Both the position numbers and the translations under genes were made by a program. Shown here piece after piece: positions 9,431 to 18,344 of a DNA stretch of 64,000 nucleotides. Under the pieces are notes generated by a model, which worked only from the letters and a program-made list of their open reading frames with translations, searched no databases and had not been told where the DNA came from. Origin of the DNA: Pseudomonas maumuensis (GTDB lineage: Bacteria > Pseudomonadota > Gammaproteobacteria > Pseudomonadales > Pseudomonadaceae); assembly GCF_019139675.1 (NCBI RefSeq), contig NZ_CP077077.1:1488001-1552000 (forward strand). The letters are read 5' to 3'. Each line of letters begins with the position of its first letter. Within the stretch, counting starts at the first letter, position 1.

Positions 9431-9952
9431 ATGCACAGCCTGATCCTCGGCGGCGCCCGTTCGGGCAAGAGCCGCCTGGCCGAGCAACTGGCCGAAGCCA
9501 GCGGCCTGCCGGTGACCTACATCGCCACCAGCCAGCCGCTGGACGGCGAGATGAATGACCGCGTGCGCTTGCACCGTGAACGGCGTCCGGCCCATTGGGG
9601 GCTGGTGGAAGAACCCGTGGCGCTGGCCACCGTGCTGCACGCCGAAGCCGGCGAAGGGCGCTGCTTGCTGGTGGACTGCCTGACGCTGTGGCTGACCAAC
9701 CTGCTGATGCTCGAAGACGAACAGCGCCTGGCGCTGGAGCGTGATGCGCTGCTCGATGGCTTGGCGCAGTTGCCGGGCACGATCATCCTGGTCAGCAACG
9801 AAACCGGTCTGGGCGTGGTGCCCATGGGCGAACTGACCCGCCGCTACGTCGACTTGGCTGGCACTTTGCACCAGGCCGTGGCCGAACGCTGCCAGCGTGT
9901 GGTGCTGACCGTCGCCGGCCTCCCTCTCATGCTCAAAGGACCTGCCCTATGA
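9431..9952 (+). CDS. cobU: Adenosylcobinamide kinase / adenosylcobinamide-phosphate guanylyltransferase
   Basis: A 173-residue bifunctional enzyme (CobU, also called CobP). It phosphorylates adenosylcobinamide and then guanylylates it to AdoCbi-GDP. The P-loop GGARSGKS is at 7-14. HRERRP at 48-53 holds the likely guanylated His. [14 protein letters not shown] and [11 protein letters not shown] are family signatures. The ATG at 9431 directly follows the cobQ stop. The product feeds CobS at the end of the operon. Confidence 0.94.
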   Translation: MHSLILGGARSGKSRLAEQLAEASGLPVTYIATSQPLDGEMNDRVRLHRERRPAHWGLVEEPVALATVLHAEAGEGRCLLVDCLTLWLTNLLMLEDEQRLALERDALLDGLAQLPGTIILVSNETGLGVVPMGELTRRYVDLAGTLHQAVAERCQRVVLTVAGLPLMLKGPAL

Positions 9953-11004
9953 CCCAGATGTGGTGGCGTGACGCCTGCCAACCCCTCGACACCGCCGCCA
10001 TGGACCAGGCCCGCGCGCGTCAGCAGCAGCTGACCAAACCAACCGGCTCCCTTGGCCAGCTCGAAGGCCTGGCGATACGCCTGGCCGGTTTGCAAGGGCG
10101 CGAGCGCCCTAGCCTGGAGCGCGTCGCCATCACGATTTTCGCCGGTGACCATGGTGTCGTGGAGGAGGGCATTTCCGCCTATCCGCAGGCAGTGACCGGG
10201 CAGATGTTGTGTAACTTCGTCGGCGGCGGTGCGGCGATCAGCGTGCTGGCGCGCCAGCTGGACGCAGACCTTGAGGTGGTTGACCTCGGTACCATCGACC
10301 CGACGCTGCAACTCCCTGGTGTCCACCACCTCAATCTCGGGTCCGGCACGGCCAACTTCGCCCGCCAGCCGGCGATGACCGACGCGCAGCTGGCGGCGGC
10401 GTTGCAGGCCGGGCGCGACAGTGCCTTGCGCGCTCTCGACAACGGCGCCCAGCTATTCATCGGCGGCGAAATGGGCATCGGCAACACCACGGCCGCAGCC
10501 GCGCTGGCCAGCACCTTACTGGGTTGCCCGGCACGTGAGCTGAGCGGCCCGGGCACTGGCCTGGACAGCGCCGGTGTGCGCCACAAGGCCGAGGTGATCG
10601 AGCGTGCCCTGGTGCTGCACGGCCTGCGCGCCGACCAACCGCTGCAGGCACTGGCCTGTGTCGGTGGCTTCGAGATCGCCGCGCTGGCAGGCGCCTACCT
10701 GGCCTGCGCCCAGCACGGCGTGGCGGTGTTGGTCGACGGCTTCATCTGCAGTGTTGCCGCCCTGGTGGCGGTGCGTCTCAACCCGCAATGCCGCCCCTGG
10801 TTGCTATTTGCCCATCAGGGCGCCGAGCCGGGACACAAGGCCCTGTTGGCGGCGCTGGAGGCCGAGCCGCTGCTGGCCCTGGGCCTGCGCCTGGGCGAAG
10901 GTAGCGGCGCGGCATTGGCGGTGCCATTGATCCGCCTGGCTTGCGCATTGCACGGGCAGATGGCGACCTTCGCCGAGGCAGCGGTGGCGGATCGCCCGGC
11001 ATGA
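9949..11004 (+). CDS. cobT: Nicotinate-nucleotide--dimethylbenzimidazole phosphoribosyltransferase
   Basis: A 351-residue enzyme that moves phosphoribose from nicotinate mononucleotide to DMB, giving alpha-ribazole phosphate. [10 protein letters not shown] near the N-terminus, [27 protein letters not shown] and [11 protein letters not shown] close to the C-terminus are the family motifs; the last carries the catalytic Glu. Its lower-ligand substrate is made by BluB in the same operon. It overlaps both neighbours by 4 bp. Confidence 0.95.
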   Translation: MTQMWWRDACQPLDTAAMDQARARQQQLTKPTGSLGQLEGLAIRLAGLQGRERPSLERVAITIFAGDHGVVEEGISAYPQAVTGQMLCNFVGGGAAISVLARQLDADLEVVDLGTIDPTLQLPGVHHLNLGSGTANFARQPAMTDAQLAAALQAGRDSALRALDNGAQLFIGGEMGIGNTTAAAALASTLLGCPARELSGPGTGLDSAGVRHKAEVIERALVLHGLRADQPLQALACVGGFEIAALAGAYLACAQHGVAVLVDGFICSVAALVAVRLNPQCRPWLLFAHQGAEPGHKALLAALEAEPLLALGLRLGEGSGAALAVPLIRLACALHGQMATFAEAAVADRPA

Positions 11005-11570
11005 TCCTGGAACTGCTGCGCCATGGCGAGACGGAGCTGGGTGGCGGGCTGCGCGGCAGCCTGGACGATGCGCTGACTGATACCGGCTGGGCGCAGATGC
11101 GTCAGGCCACCGCCGCTGCCGGCCCCTGGGATGTGCTGGTCAGCTCGCCGTTGCAGCGTTGCGCGTCGTTTGCCGAAGAGTTGGGGGCACGGATCAACTT
11201 GCCGGTGCAGCGCGAGGCCGATGTGCGCGAACTGCATTTTGGTGACTGGGAAGGGCAGAGCGCCGCCCAGGTCATGCAGGCCGACGCCGATGCCCTGGGG
11301 CTGTTCTGGCGTGATCCTTATGCGTTCACCCCGCCTGCGGGCGAGCCGGTGCTGGCCTTTGCCGAACGGGTGCTGGCCGCGGTCGAGCGCCTGCACCGCG
11401 AGCATGCCGGCAAGCGGGTGCTGGTGGTGACCCATGGCGGGGTAATGCGCTTGCTCCTGGCGCGTGCGCGCGGGCTGCCACGTGAGCAATTGTTGCAGGT
11501 CGAGGTCGGCCATGGCGCGCTGGTGCGCCTGGCCGTGGCTGAAGACGGTCAGTTGCGCGAGGTACGCTGA
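11001..11570 (+). CDS. Alpha-ribazole phosphatase, histidine phosphatase family
   Basis: A 189-residue phosphoglycerate-mutase-like phosphatase. RHGET at 7-11 carries the phospho-accepting His, and [12 protein letters not shown] holds the second catalytic His. In this context it removes the 5'-phosphate of alpha-ribazole phosphate made by CobT, or of cobalamin phosphate. The Salmonella name is CobC; I leave the symbol blank because cobC is used here for the decarboxylase. It starts in the cobT stop and is one base from cobS. Confidence 0.88.
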   Translation: MILELLRHGETELGGGLRGSLDDALTDTGWAQMRQATAAAGPWDVLVSSPLQRCASFAEELGARINLPVQREADVRELHFGDWEGQSAAQVMQADADALGLFWRDPYAFTPPAGEPVLAFAERVLAAVERLHREHAGKRVLVVTHGGVMRLLLARARGLPREQLLQVEVGHGALVRLAVAEDGQLREVR

Positions 11571-11571
11571 G

Positions 11572-12303
11572 ATGCTGCCGTTCTGGATTGCCCTGCAGTT
11601 TCTCAGCAGCCTGCCGGTGCGCTTGCCGGGCATGCCGGCGCCACAGGAAATGGGGCGTTCGCTGCTGTTCTATCCCGTGGTGGGGCTGCTATTCGGTCTG
11701 TTGCTGTGGCTGGCCAGCCAGCTGCTGCATGGCGTGGCGGCTCCCCTGCACGCGGCCTTGCTGTTGGCGCTATGGGTATTGCTCAGTGGCGCGCTGCACC
11801 TCGATGGCCTGGCCGATAGCGCCGATGCCTGGCTGGGCGGTTTTGGCGACCGCGAGCGCACCTTGCAGATCATGAAGGACCCGCGTAGCGGGCCGATAGC
11901 CGTGGTCACCCTGGTGCTGGTGCTGCTGCTCAAGTTCTGTGCGCTGTGGGTGCTGGTCGAGCGGGGTGTCGGCGGCCTGCTGCTGCTGGCGCCGGTGGTG
12001 GGGCGCGCGGCGATGCTTGGGCTGTTCCTCGGTACGCCCTATGTACGTCCCGGCGGGCTCGGGTCGGCATTGGCCGAGCATCTGCCGCGGCGCGCTACCG
12101 CCTGGGTGTTGCTGGGCAGCGCGGCTTTCTGCGTGACGCTGGGCGGCTGGCCGGTGCTGTGGGTGTTAGTGCTGACGATGGCGGTGTTCGCCTGGTTGCG
12201 ACACCTGATGTGCAAACGCCTGGGTGGAACTACCGGTGATACCGCCGGGGCGCTGCTCGAGTTGCTGGAACTGGTGGTGGTACTTGGCCTGGCGTTGCAG
12301 TAG
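11572..12303 (+). CDS. cobS: Adenosylcobinamide-GDP ribazoletransferase CobS
   Basis: A 243-residue polytopic inner-membrane enzyme joining AdoCbi-GDP to alpha-ribazole, the last assembly step. The family N-terminus FWIALQFLSSLPV, the conserved acidic block HLDGLADSADAWLGG, and ERTLQIMKDPRSGPIAV are all present. It closes the operon, with about 124 bp to the next gene. The ten gene products cover adenosylation, amidation, linker addition, lower-ligand synthesis and joining. Confidence 0.94.
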   Translation: MLPFWIALQFLSSLPVRLPGMPAPQEMGRSLLFYPVVGLLFGLLLWLASQLLHGVAAPLHAALLLALWVLLSGALHLDGLADSADAWLGGFGDRERTLQIMKDPRSGPIAVVTLVLVLLLKFCALWVLVERGVGGLLLLAPVVGRAAMLGLFLGTPYVRPGGLGSALAEHLPRRATAWVLLGSAAFCVTLGGWPVLWVLVLTMAVFAWLRHLMCKRLGGTTGDTAGALLELLELVVVLGLALQ

Positions 12304-12427
12304 ATGGCGTAGGAGTGTTCCCTGGTTGTTGACTGCAACGCCCGAAGCGTCCTGCGGGAAAAACGGAAGCCCTTAGCAAGCACTTCCTCTATCCTCGTTC
12401 GCTCGCCATTCAGCAGGAATGCTCCGC

Positions 12428-13618
12428 ATGCAGCACTGGATCCTCGCCGGTTTGATTGCCCTTGCCGGTATACCCGCCAACGCCGCCGACCTGATCGATT
12501 TCTGGGATACCCCTCGCCATGGCGGTAACAGCTTCAACCGCCTGCCCCCGGACCAAGCCTACTTCGATGCCCTGAAGGGTTACGGCGCCAGCTGGGTACG
12601 GCTGTCGTACGACAAATGGCGGCCGGCTGAACGCGACTTCCTGCTGGGCAACGTCGATGACTACCAGGGCCTGGTCGCCGCCGATCTGAAGCAACTGGTC
12701 GAGGTGCTCGACCGCGCCCACGCCGCCGGCCTCAAGGTGGTGATCACACCACTGTCGCTACCCGGCATGCGCTGGGCGCAGAACAACGAGAACCGATTCG
12801 ACGACCGTTTGTGGCAAGACAAGCGCTTCTGGGCACAGTCCGCCCGTTTCTGGCGTGACGTCGCCCAGGCGCTCAAGGGTCACCCAGCCATCGCTGCCTA
12901 CAACCTCATCAACGAGCCGGCGCCCGAGAAGCAGGGGGGTATGGCCGAACATGCCGAACTCGCCATTATGAAGCAGTGGTACGCCCGCGAGCAAGGCGGA
13001 TCGCGTGACTTGCCGGCGCTCTACCGGCAACTGGTGGCAGCGATCCGTGAAGTCGATGGCAAGACGCCGGTCATGCTCGATGCTGGCTGGTACGCCGCCG
13101 CCGACGCCTTCGGCTACTGGCCCGGGGTGTTGCAGGACGAGCGCGTGCTGTACAGCGTGCATATGTACGAACCCTATGCCGCCACCAGCGCGCCGAACCT
13201 TGCCCGTCAGCAGCCATATGCCTACCCGGGGCCTGTGCCGTTCGCCGGGCGGTCCCGCCAATGGGATGCCGAACGGGTCGCTAACTACTTGCAGCAACCA
13301 GTGGATTGGGCCGATGCCATCAAGCTTCCGCGCTCGCGGTTGGTGGTCGGCGAGTTCGGTTGCATGCGTCGCCTGCCTGGATGCCGGCAGTACCTGGAAG
13401 ACGTGCTCACCGTGCTTGACCGCCAACAGGCGCATTGGGCCTTCTATAGCTTCCGTGAAGACAGCTGGGATGGCATGGACTATGAACTGGGTTCGGCCAA
13501 GGTGCCGTGGGCGTACTGGCAGGCGATCGACAACGGCGCGTCCGACCCGTTGCCGCGCAAGGCCACGGTTGAGTTCGAGCCGATTCGCCGTCGTCTGCAG
13601 CCTGGCATCAGCCCCTGA
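12428..13618 (+). CDS. Secreted glycoside hydrolase family 5 (cellulase-like) protein
   Basis: A 396-residue protein with a signal peptide (MQHWILAGLIALAGIPANAA) and one GH5-like TIM barrel. The acid/base is probably E163 in NLINEPAP and the nucleophile E309 in VVGEFGC. The start at 12428 is preferred over 12419, because AGGA at 12414-12417 would leave almost no spacing to the earlier ATG. No carbohydrate-binding module is seen. The substrate could be cellulose, mannan or another beta-glucan. It lies just upstream of the MarR/MFS pair but shows no sign of co-regulation. Confidence 0.85.
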   Translation: MQHWILAGLIALAGIPANAADLIDFWDTPRHGGNSFNRLPPDQAYFDALKGYGASWVRLSYDKWRPAERDFLLGNVDDYQGLVAADLKQLVEVLDRAHAAGLKVVITPLSLPGMRWAQNNENRFDDRLWQDKRFWAQSARFWRDVAQALKGHPAIAAYNLINEPAPEKQGGMAEHAELAIMKQWYAREQGGSRDLPALYRQLVAAIREVDGKTPVMLDAGWYAAADAFGYWPGVLQDERVLYSVHMYEPYAATSAPNLARQQPYAYPGPVPFAGRSRQWDAERVANYLQQPVDWADAIKLPRSRLVVGEFGCMRRLPGCRQYLEDVLTVLDRQQAHWAFYSFREDSWDGMDYELGSAKVPWAYWQAIDNGASDPLPRKATVEFEPIRRRLQPGISP

Positions 13619-13640
13619 AATGTCTTGCAACGTCTTTGAT

Positions 13641-13656
13641 GCGGGTATATACACGT
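13641..13656. promoter_or_regulatory. Putative MarR operator, imperfect copy
   Basis: GCGGGTATATACACGT lies five bases from the marR ATG. It matches 13 of 16 bases of the perfect palindrome found before the MFS gene. A repressor bound here would cover the translation start, which suggests autoregulation. Confidence 0.6.
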
Positions 13657-13660
13657 ATCC

Positions 13661-14065
13661 ATGCTGACCAGTGAATGCATCTGTACCCATCTGCGTCGCG
13701 CTGCCCGTGGGGTGAGCCGGCATTACGACGAGGCCCTTGCCGGCTTCGGCATCAATGTCGCCCAATTTTCCCTGCTGCGTCATGTACAGCGCCTCGATCG
13801 GCCCAGTATCACCTGCCTGGCCGAGGCCATGGGCCTGGAGCGCAGCACCTTGGGTCGCAACCTCAAGGTGCTCGAGGCCGATGGTCTGGTATGCCTGGCC
13901 GACGGCGACGACCAGCGCAACCGCGTGGTCTTGTTGAGCGAGGCGGGCAGGGCATGTCTGGATGCGGCTTACCCGGCCTGGCAACAAGCCCAGACGCAAT
14001 TGGTGGAGCGCCTGGGTGAGGGGCGGCGCGATGAGTTGGTACGTTTGCTGGAACAACTTGCCTGA
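13661..14065 (+). CDS. MarR family transcriptional regulator
   Basis: A 134-residue winged-helix regulator. The recognition region ITCLAEAMGLERSTLGRNLKVLEADGLV is split over two blocks and is followed by the wing (DGDDQRNRVVLLSEAG). The upstream region has no good Shine-Dalgarno site and holds an operator-like sequence right at the start codon. The MFS gene follows after 64 bp with a perfect copy of the same motif between them. The likely role is repression of itself and the transporter, relieved by a small molecule that I cannot name. Confidence 0.88.
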   Translation: MLTSECICTHLRRAARGVSRHYDEALAGFGINVAQFSLLRHVQRLDRPSITCLAEAMGLERSTLGRNLKVLEADGLVCLADGDDQRNRVVLLSEAGRACLDAAYPAWQQAQTQLVERLGEGRRDELVRLLEQLA

Positions 14066-14081
14066 TACACGACGATTAAAA

Positions 14082-14097
14082 GCGGGTATATACCCGC
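14082..14097. promoter_or_regulatory. Perfect palindromic operator between marR and MFS gene
   Basis: GCGGGTATATACCCGC is a perfect 16-bp palindrome, 33 bp before the MFS start codon. A near copy precedes marR. Size, symmetry and position fit a MarR-dimer site. Confidence 0.75.
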
Positions 14098-14129
14098 ATC
14101 AACCTTGCGATGGGCTGGAGACAACGACA

Positions 14130-15332
14130 ATGACTTCCCTTTGGCGGAGCAGCGGTTGGGTACTTCTGGGGGCGGCGCTGATCCTCGCGCTGTCGCTGGG
14201 GGTGCGGCATGGTTTCGGCCTGTTCCTGGCGCCGATGAGCGCCGATTTCGGTTGGGGCCGTGAGGTATTCGCCTTCGCCATCGCTCTGCAGAACCTGATC
14301 TGGGGCCTGGCGCAACCGTTCACCGGGGCCTTGGCCGATCGCCTGGGGGCCGCCAAGGTGGTGATCATCGGCGGCATCCTCTACGCGGTGGGTCTGTTGA
14401 TGATGGCATCGGCCGACTCGGCTTGGTCGCTGTCGCTCAGTGCCGGCCTGCTGATTGGTATCGGTTTGTCCGGTACTTCGTTCTCGGTGATTCTCGGCGT
14501 GGTCGGCCGCGCCGTGCCGGCGGAGAAGCGCAGCATGGCCATGGGCATCGCCAGCGCCGCCGGCTCCTTCGGTCAGTTCGCCATGCTCCCCGGCACCCTG
14601 GGCCTGATCCAGTGGCTGGGCTGGTCGGCAGCCTTGCTGGTGCTGGGCCTGCTGGTGGCCTTGATCGTGCCGTTCGTGGGCATGCTGCGCGACCGCCCGC
14701 TACCCAGCCATGGCGCCGAGCAGACCCTCGGCCAGGCATTGCGTGAAGCGTGCGCGCATTCCGGCTTCTGGTTGTTGGCGCTGGGCTTTTTCGTCTGCGG
14801 TTTCCAGGTGGTGTTCATCGGCGTGCATCTGCCGGCCTATCTGGTCGACCAGCACCTGCCGGCAACCACAGGCACCACCGTGCTGGCGCTGGTCGGCCTG
14901 TTCAATATCGTCGGTACCTACACCGCGGGCTGGTTGGGCGGGCGCATGTCCAAGCCGCGCCTGCTGACCGGCCTGTACCTGCTGCGCGCCGTGGTCATCG
15001 TGCTCTTCCTCTGGGCGCCGGTAACCCAGTTCAGCGCCTACCTGTTCGGCATCGCCATGGGCCTGCTGTGGCTGTCCACGGTGCCGCTGACCAATGGCAC
15101 CGTGGCCACGCTGTTCGGCGTGCGCAACCTGTCGATGCTCGGTGGCATCGTGTTCCTGTTCCACCAGCTGGGCGCCTTCCTTGGGGGCTGGCTGGGTGGG
15201 GTGGTGTATGACCAGACCGGCAGCTACGACCTGGTGTGGCAGATCTCGATCCTGCTCAGCCTGCTGGCTGCGGCGCTCAACTGGCCGGTGCGCGAGCGGC
15301 CGGTCGCCCGCCTGCAGGCCCAGGCCGCATGA
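14130..15332 (+). CDS. MFS transporter (oxalate/formate antiporter-like or monocarboxylate-type)
   Basis: A 400-residue protein with about twelve hydrophobic segments. The segment GVRHGFGLFLAPMSADFGWGREVFAFAIA is split over helix 1 and the first loop and is typical of MFS groups that take organic anions. The loop 2-3 motif is GALADRLGAAKV. GGAG at 14117-14120 supports the ATG at 14130. The substrate is not known. It probably forms a regulatory unit with the MarR gene upstream, and its stop overlaps the start of the 40-residue gene that follows. Confidence 0.85.
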   Translation: MTSLWRSSGWVLLGAALILALSLGVRHGFGLFLAPMSADFGWGREVFAFAIALQNLIWGLAQPFTGALADRLGAAKVVIIGGILYAVGLLMMASADSAWSLSLSAGLLIGIGLSGTSFSVILGVVGRAVPAEKRSMAMGIASAAGSFGQFAMLPGTLGLIQWLGWSAALLVLGLLVALIVPFVGMLRDRPLPSHGAEQTLGQALREACAHSGFWLLALGFFVCGFQVVFIGVHLPAYLVDQHLPATTGTTVLALVGLFNIVGTYTAGWLGGRMSKPRLLTGLYLLRAVVIVLFLWAPVTQFSAYLFGIAMGLLWLSTVPLTNGTVATLFGVRNLSMLGGIVFLFHQLGAFLGGWLGGVVYDQTGSYDLVWQISILLSLLAAALNWPVRERPVARLQAQAA

Positions 15333-15451
15333 ACCGCCTGCTCGGGCGCGGCCTGCTGCTGGTTGTGGCACTGTTGGTGCTGGGGCTGGTGTGGTGGGGC
15401 TGGCACAAGGGCGGTTTGGCGTTGATGCAGTTGGGCATGAGCCTGTGTTAG
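15329..15451 (+). CDS. Small single-span membrane protein (40 aa)
   Basis: An ATG overlaps the MFS stop (ATGA at 15329-15332) and opens a 40-codon frame. The product has one strong hydrophobic helix ([17 protein letters not shown]), preceded by two Arg and followed by HKGG. Such tightly coupled micro-proteins can act as accessory subunits of the upstream transporter. No family is recognised. Tight coupling and clear membrane character support it being real. Confidence 0.55.
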   Translation: MNRLLGRGLLLVVALLVLGLVWWGWHKGGLALMQLGMSLC

Positions 15452-15497
15452 GCGCTACCCTGCACATTCAAGGAATCATGTGCAGGAGACCAACACC

Positions 15498-16049
15498 ATG
15501 CATGCACGCTGGCTGACGATACCCATGCTGACCCTGGCCGCCGCCACCTCGAGCTGGGCGGCGGATTGCCCGGCGCTGCTCCAGGGCAGCCTGCCGGAGC
15601 TGCGCGGCAAGGAACAGATCGACCTGTGCCAGCGCTTTGCCGGCAAACCGCTGGTGGTGATCAACACCGCCAGCTATTGCGGCTTCGCTCCGCAGTTCGA
15701 GGGGCTCGAGGCGACCTACAAGGATTACCGCGAACAGGGCCTGGAAATGCTCGGCGTACCGTCCAACGACTTCAAGCAGGAAGACGCCGACAGCGAGAAG
15801 ACCGCCAAGGTCTGTTACGCCAACTATGGTGTGACCTTCACCATGACCAAGACCCAAGCTGTCCGTGGCAAGGATGCTATCCCGATGTTTGTCGAGCTGG
15901 CCCGGCAGAGCAGCGCGCCCAAGTGGAATTTCTACAAGTACGTGGTGGATCGCAAGGGCAGGGTGATCGGCAATTTCTCCAGCCTGACCAAGCCGGATGA
16001 TCCGGCGTTCAGGGCGGCGATCGACAAGGCGATTGCTTCGCAGCCTTGA
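15498..16049 (+). CDS. Periplasmic glutathione peroxidase-family protein
   Basis: A 183-residue thiol peroxidase with a cleavable signal peptide (ending near SSWA-AD). The peroxidatic Cys is at 61 in NTASYCGF. The family Gln motif is altered ([11 protein letters not shown]), and the Trp-Asn-Phe triad segment is present as KWNFYKY. Exported GPx homologues reduce hydroperoxides, usually with thioredoxin-like rather than glutathione partners. The ATG at 15498 has AGGAG upstream; a GTG at 15480 would add six residues with no support. Confidence 0.88.
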   Translation: MHARWLTIPMLTLAAATSSWAADCPALLQGSLPELRGKEQIDLCQRFAGKPLVVINTASYCGFAPQFEGLEATYKDYREQGLEMLGVPSNDFKQEDADSEKTAKVCYANYGVTFTMTKTQAVRGKDAIPMFVELARQSSAPKWNFYKYVVDRKGRVIGNFSSLTKPDDPAFRAAIDKAIASQP

Positions 16050-16084
16050 GCCAATAGGTCCAGAGTGGGTGCAGGTCGGCTGAT

Positions 16085-16141
16085 CTGATATTTTTACCAG
16101 TTATCTCCGGAGTCGAAATGGCGCAATCTTGCTGAAAGATC
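16085..16141 (+). promoter_or_regulatory. Conserved leader of RHS cassette 1
   Basis: CTGATATTTTTACCAGTTA at 16085-16103 and CTTGCTGAAAGATC at 16128-16141 recur, at the same spacing, before the second RHS gene (18345-18363 and 18388-18401). Distance to the ATG is 76 bases here and 77 there. The intervening bases differ, so these blocks look selected. They could be promoter, RNA element or recombination site. Confidence 0.6.
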
Positions 16142-16160
16142 GCGCTTGCCCGGAGGACAC

Positions 16161-16946
16161 ATGGCAATCAACCATCTCGCGATGTGTGACCGTCAACAGT
16201 CGGTTCTGATGGCGGCTGAAACACCTCGCAGCTATACAGCCTATGGCGGATTATCGACGGTTCTGGGGGCAAGACTGGCCTATTGTGGCGAGCCGCGGGA
16301 TGGGCTAGCGGGTAATTATCACTTGGGTAATGGTCACCGCACTTACAGTCCAGCTCTGATGCGTTTTCACTCCCCCGACAACTTGAGTCCATTCGGAGCG
16401 GGGGGGATCAATACCTACGCCTATTGCAGCAATGATCCAATCAATTACCGGGATCCTGAAGGGCGTAGTAAAAGTACTGTTACCCGGTTACTTCAAGCTT
16501 TTGGTATGGGGAAAACAGCCGTTCAGCTGAAACATATCGAAGCGGCAGCGCATATGTGGGAGGCCTCGGGAACAAAGAACGCTGCCGATTTAGGTGACTG
16601 GTCTACGCTGGCGGGGGCGGTCGTGCTAGGCGCCCTTAATACTGTGCTCTCGGCACATGCCATGGCAGGCGGGTCACCCATGGGTAACTCGGAAGGTTTC
16701 ATCAGCCTATATGACACGTATCGTGGTTATTACAAACCTTACCAGATGAGTTCACTTGACGAGTTGCAGCAGAACATGAAATACAACGTGCTCCAGCTTT
16801 CACTTGGAGCACTGTCCACCGCTGCAGATGCGTACGCATCGGTTAGGCTTCTGCGCTTCACTGATGAGTGGAAGCCCGACAAGGTTCATCCCTCTGCTTT
16901 TGAAGAGCTTCGTGTGCTACGAACCGGGGACGACTTGCCTGTTTAA
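16161..16946 (+). CDS. Stand-alone RHS repeat-associated core protein with unique C-terminus
   Basis: A 261-residue protein. Residues about 1-100 hold an RHS-associated core: RLAYCGEPRD, YHLGNGHRTYSPALMRFHSPD and NTYAYCSNDPINYRDPEGR. In full RHS proteins this core ends the beta-cocoon and precedes a variable toxin tail. The tail here (about 105-261) contains Ala/Gly-rich hydrophobic helices, shows no known toxin motif and does not resemble the tail at 18422. CGGAGG lies 8 bases before the ATG. No immunity gene, VgrG or Hcp gene is next to it. It may be an orphan tip cassette, a displaced toxin module or an independent family. Confidence 0.75.
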   Translation: MAINHLAMCDRQQSVLMAAETPRSYTAYGGLSTVLGARLAYCGEPRDGLAGNYHLGNGHRTYSPALMRFHSPDNLSPFGAGGINTYAYCSNDPINYRDPEGRSKSTVTRLLQAFGMGKTAVQLKHIEAAAHMWEASGTKNAADLGDWSTLAGAVVLGALNTVLSAHAMAGGSPMGNSEGFISLYDTYRGYYKPYQMSSLDELQQNMKYNVLQLSLGALSTAADAYASVRLLRFTDEWKPDKVHPSAFEELRVLRTGDDLPV

Positions 16947-16968
16947 ATGCCACGGAGGGCCTCAGTTA

Positions 16969-17226
16969 TTATGAACTGACGGTCAGTGTTACTAGGTGAA
17001 TGACCATTGGGCGTACAATCAAAACACAGACGAATCCTACTGGCATCGCAAGCTGGTAGGCCTTGATGACATTCTTCAGATAATTTTCATCAATTCCGCC
17101 GTTAGCGGCCGTGATCACAAGGCACATCAGCAACGCCATGATGGCCGACATGTAGAAAGCAAAAACATAGGGCGCTGTGCTCCGGTGCAGCTTGCGTCGG
17201 CGGCGCGGGGAAGAGAATCCAGTCAT
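16969..17226 (-). CDS. DUF2798 family small membrane protein
   Basis: An 85-residue protein with a basic N-terminus (RRRRKLHR) and two hydrophobic helices (AFYMSAIMALLMCLVITA; AMPVGFVCVLIVRPMVIHLV). The pattern KLHRSTAPYVFAFYMSAIMA matches DUF2798 as I remember it. AGGAAG is 6 bases before the ATG. It is divergent from the LysR gene at 17343, so it is a natural target of that regulator. Function unknown. Confidence 0.78.
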   Translation of the reverse strand: MTGFSSPRRRRKLHRSTAPYVFAFYMSAIMALLMCLVITAANGGIDENYLKNVIKAYQLAMPVGFVCVLIVRPMVIHLVTLTVSS

Positions 17227-17303
17227 GGTACTTCCTGAGCGATGGGGTGGAGGCGCAGGTTAGCAACGGGGGGGCGAGGTGCTGTAGACCTTGATTGGTG
17301 AGT

Positions 17304-17315
17304 TCTTTATAAAGA
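17304..17315. promoter_or_regulatory. Candidate LysR operator
   Basis: TCTTTATAAAGA is a perfect 12-bp palindrome in the intergenic region between the DUF2798 gene and the LysR gene, 27 bp from the lysR start. It is AT-rich in a GC-rich region. It could be the regulator's own binding site. Confidence 0.45.
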
Positions 17316-17342
17316 GAAACTTACGAATCAGCCAGGCATCCC

Positions 17343-18272
17343 ATGGACCTACTCAACGCCATCCGCAGTTTCATCAAGGTCGTCGAGGCTGGCAGCATCG
17401 CTGGTGGAGCCCGCAGCCTGGGACTCACTCCAGCGGCCGTGAGCCAGAACCTGGCGCGGCTCGAGACACATCTGCAGGTACGGCTGCTGACTCGTACTAC
17501 CCGCAACATGGCCCTGACACCGCCTGGCAGTCTGTACTACGAGCGTGTGCGGCATATCGATCGCGATCTTGTCCAGGCCGAGCAGGCGGTCACCACGCCG
17601 GACAGCGAGCCCCAGGGGCGTTTGTGCATCGCCTCGACCTCGGCCTTCGGTCGGCATGTACTGGCGCCGTTGATCCCGGCATTCAGCGCCCGTTACCCAT
17701 TGCTTTCGATAGAGTTGGTGATGGCTGATCGCAAGGTCAATCACGCCCTCGAAGATGTGGATGTCAGCCTGCGCATCACCCCGCAGTTGGAAGACCACCT
17801 GCTGGCCCGGCATATCGCCCGTATTCCATTTATCTGCTGCGCATCGCCTGGCTACCTGGCGCGCGCTGGCCGGCCCACTACGCCGGAAAGCCTGCACGAT
17901 CACAGTTGCCTGGTGTTCCGCTATCCGGTGGATGGGCGTTTCCTGCCCTGGGGGTTCATGCGCGATGGGCTGCGTTTCGAGGCTCGATTTGGCCGGGTGC
18001 TGATCAGTGACGATATCGATGCGTTGACCCAAATGGCACTGAATGACGGCGGTATTACCCGACTGGCGGAGTTCGTCGTGCGTCCGCACCTCGATGCAGG
18101 CCGGCTGATGCCCTTGTTCGAATTCAGTGCCAGTGGCCAGGCCTATGCCCAGACCGAGCCGATGGATGTCTACCTGTGCCTGGCCGACCGCTTTGCGCTG
18201 ACGACCAAGGTGCGTGTGTTCATGGAGTACCTGCAACAGTGCCTGGGCGAACAATGGCGCGTGCAGCCATGA
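17343..18272 (+). CDS. LysR family transcriptional regulator
   Basis: A 309-residue regulator. The N-terminal winged helix reads MDLLNAIRSFIKVVEAGSIAGGARSLG across two blocks, then AAVSQNLARLETHLQVRLLTRTTR. A substrate-binding domain of periplasmic-protein fold follows (from about residue 90: GRLCIASTSAFGRHVLAPLIPAF). It resembles the large subgroup that controls oxidoreductase or efflux neighbours. The divergent DUF2798 gene is the likeliest target. A terminator follows within 5 bp of the stop. Confidence 0.9.
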   Translation: MDLLNAIRSFIKVVEAGSIAGGARSLGLTPAAVSQNLARLETHLQVRLLTRTTRNMALTPPGSLYYERVRHIDRDLVQAEQAVTTPDSEPQGRLCIASTSAFGRHVLAPLIPAFSARYPLLSIELVMADRKVNHALEDVDVSLRITPQLEDHLLARHIARIPFICCASPGYLARAGRPTTPESLHDHSCLVFRYPVDGRFLPWGFMRDGLRFEARFGRVLISDDIDALTQMALNDGGITRLAEFVVRPHLDAGRLMPLFEFSASGQAYAQTEPMDVYLCLADRFALTTKVRVFMEYLQQCLGEQWRVQP

Positions 18273-18297
18273 AAAAACCGCCAGGAGGGCGGCTTTT
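18271..18297 (+). terminator. Rho-independent terminator after lysR
   Basis: AAAACCGCC, a short loop and GGCGGCTTTT form a GC stem with A- and T-rich flanks, starting right at the lysR stop. The same hairpin with similar flanks occurs at 19447-19481, so the second RHS cassette sits between two copies. Confidence 0.8.
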
Positions 18298-18344
18298 CCT
18301 GCAGCGGTGTAGTAGGGCCTGCGTGGAGCGAAAGGTGGACTGAC

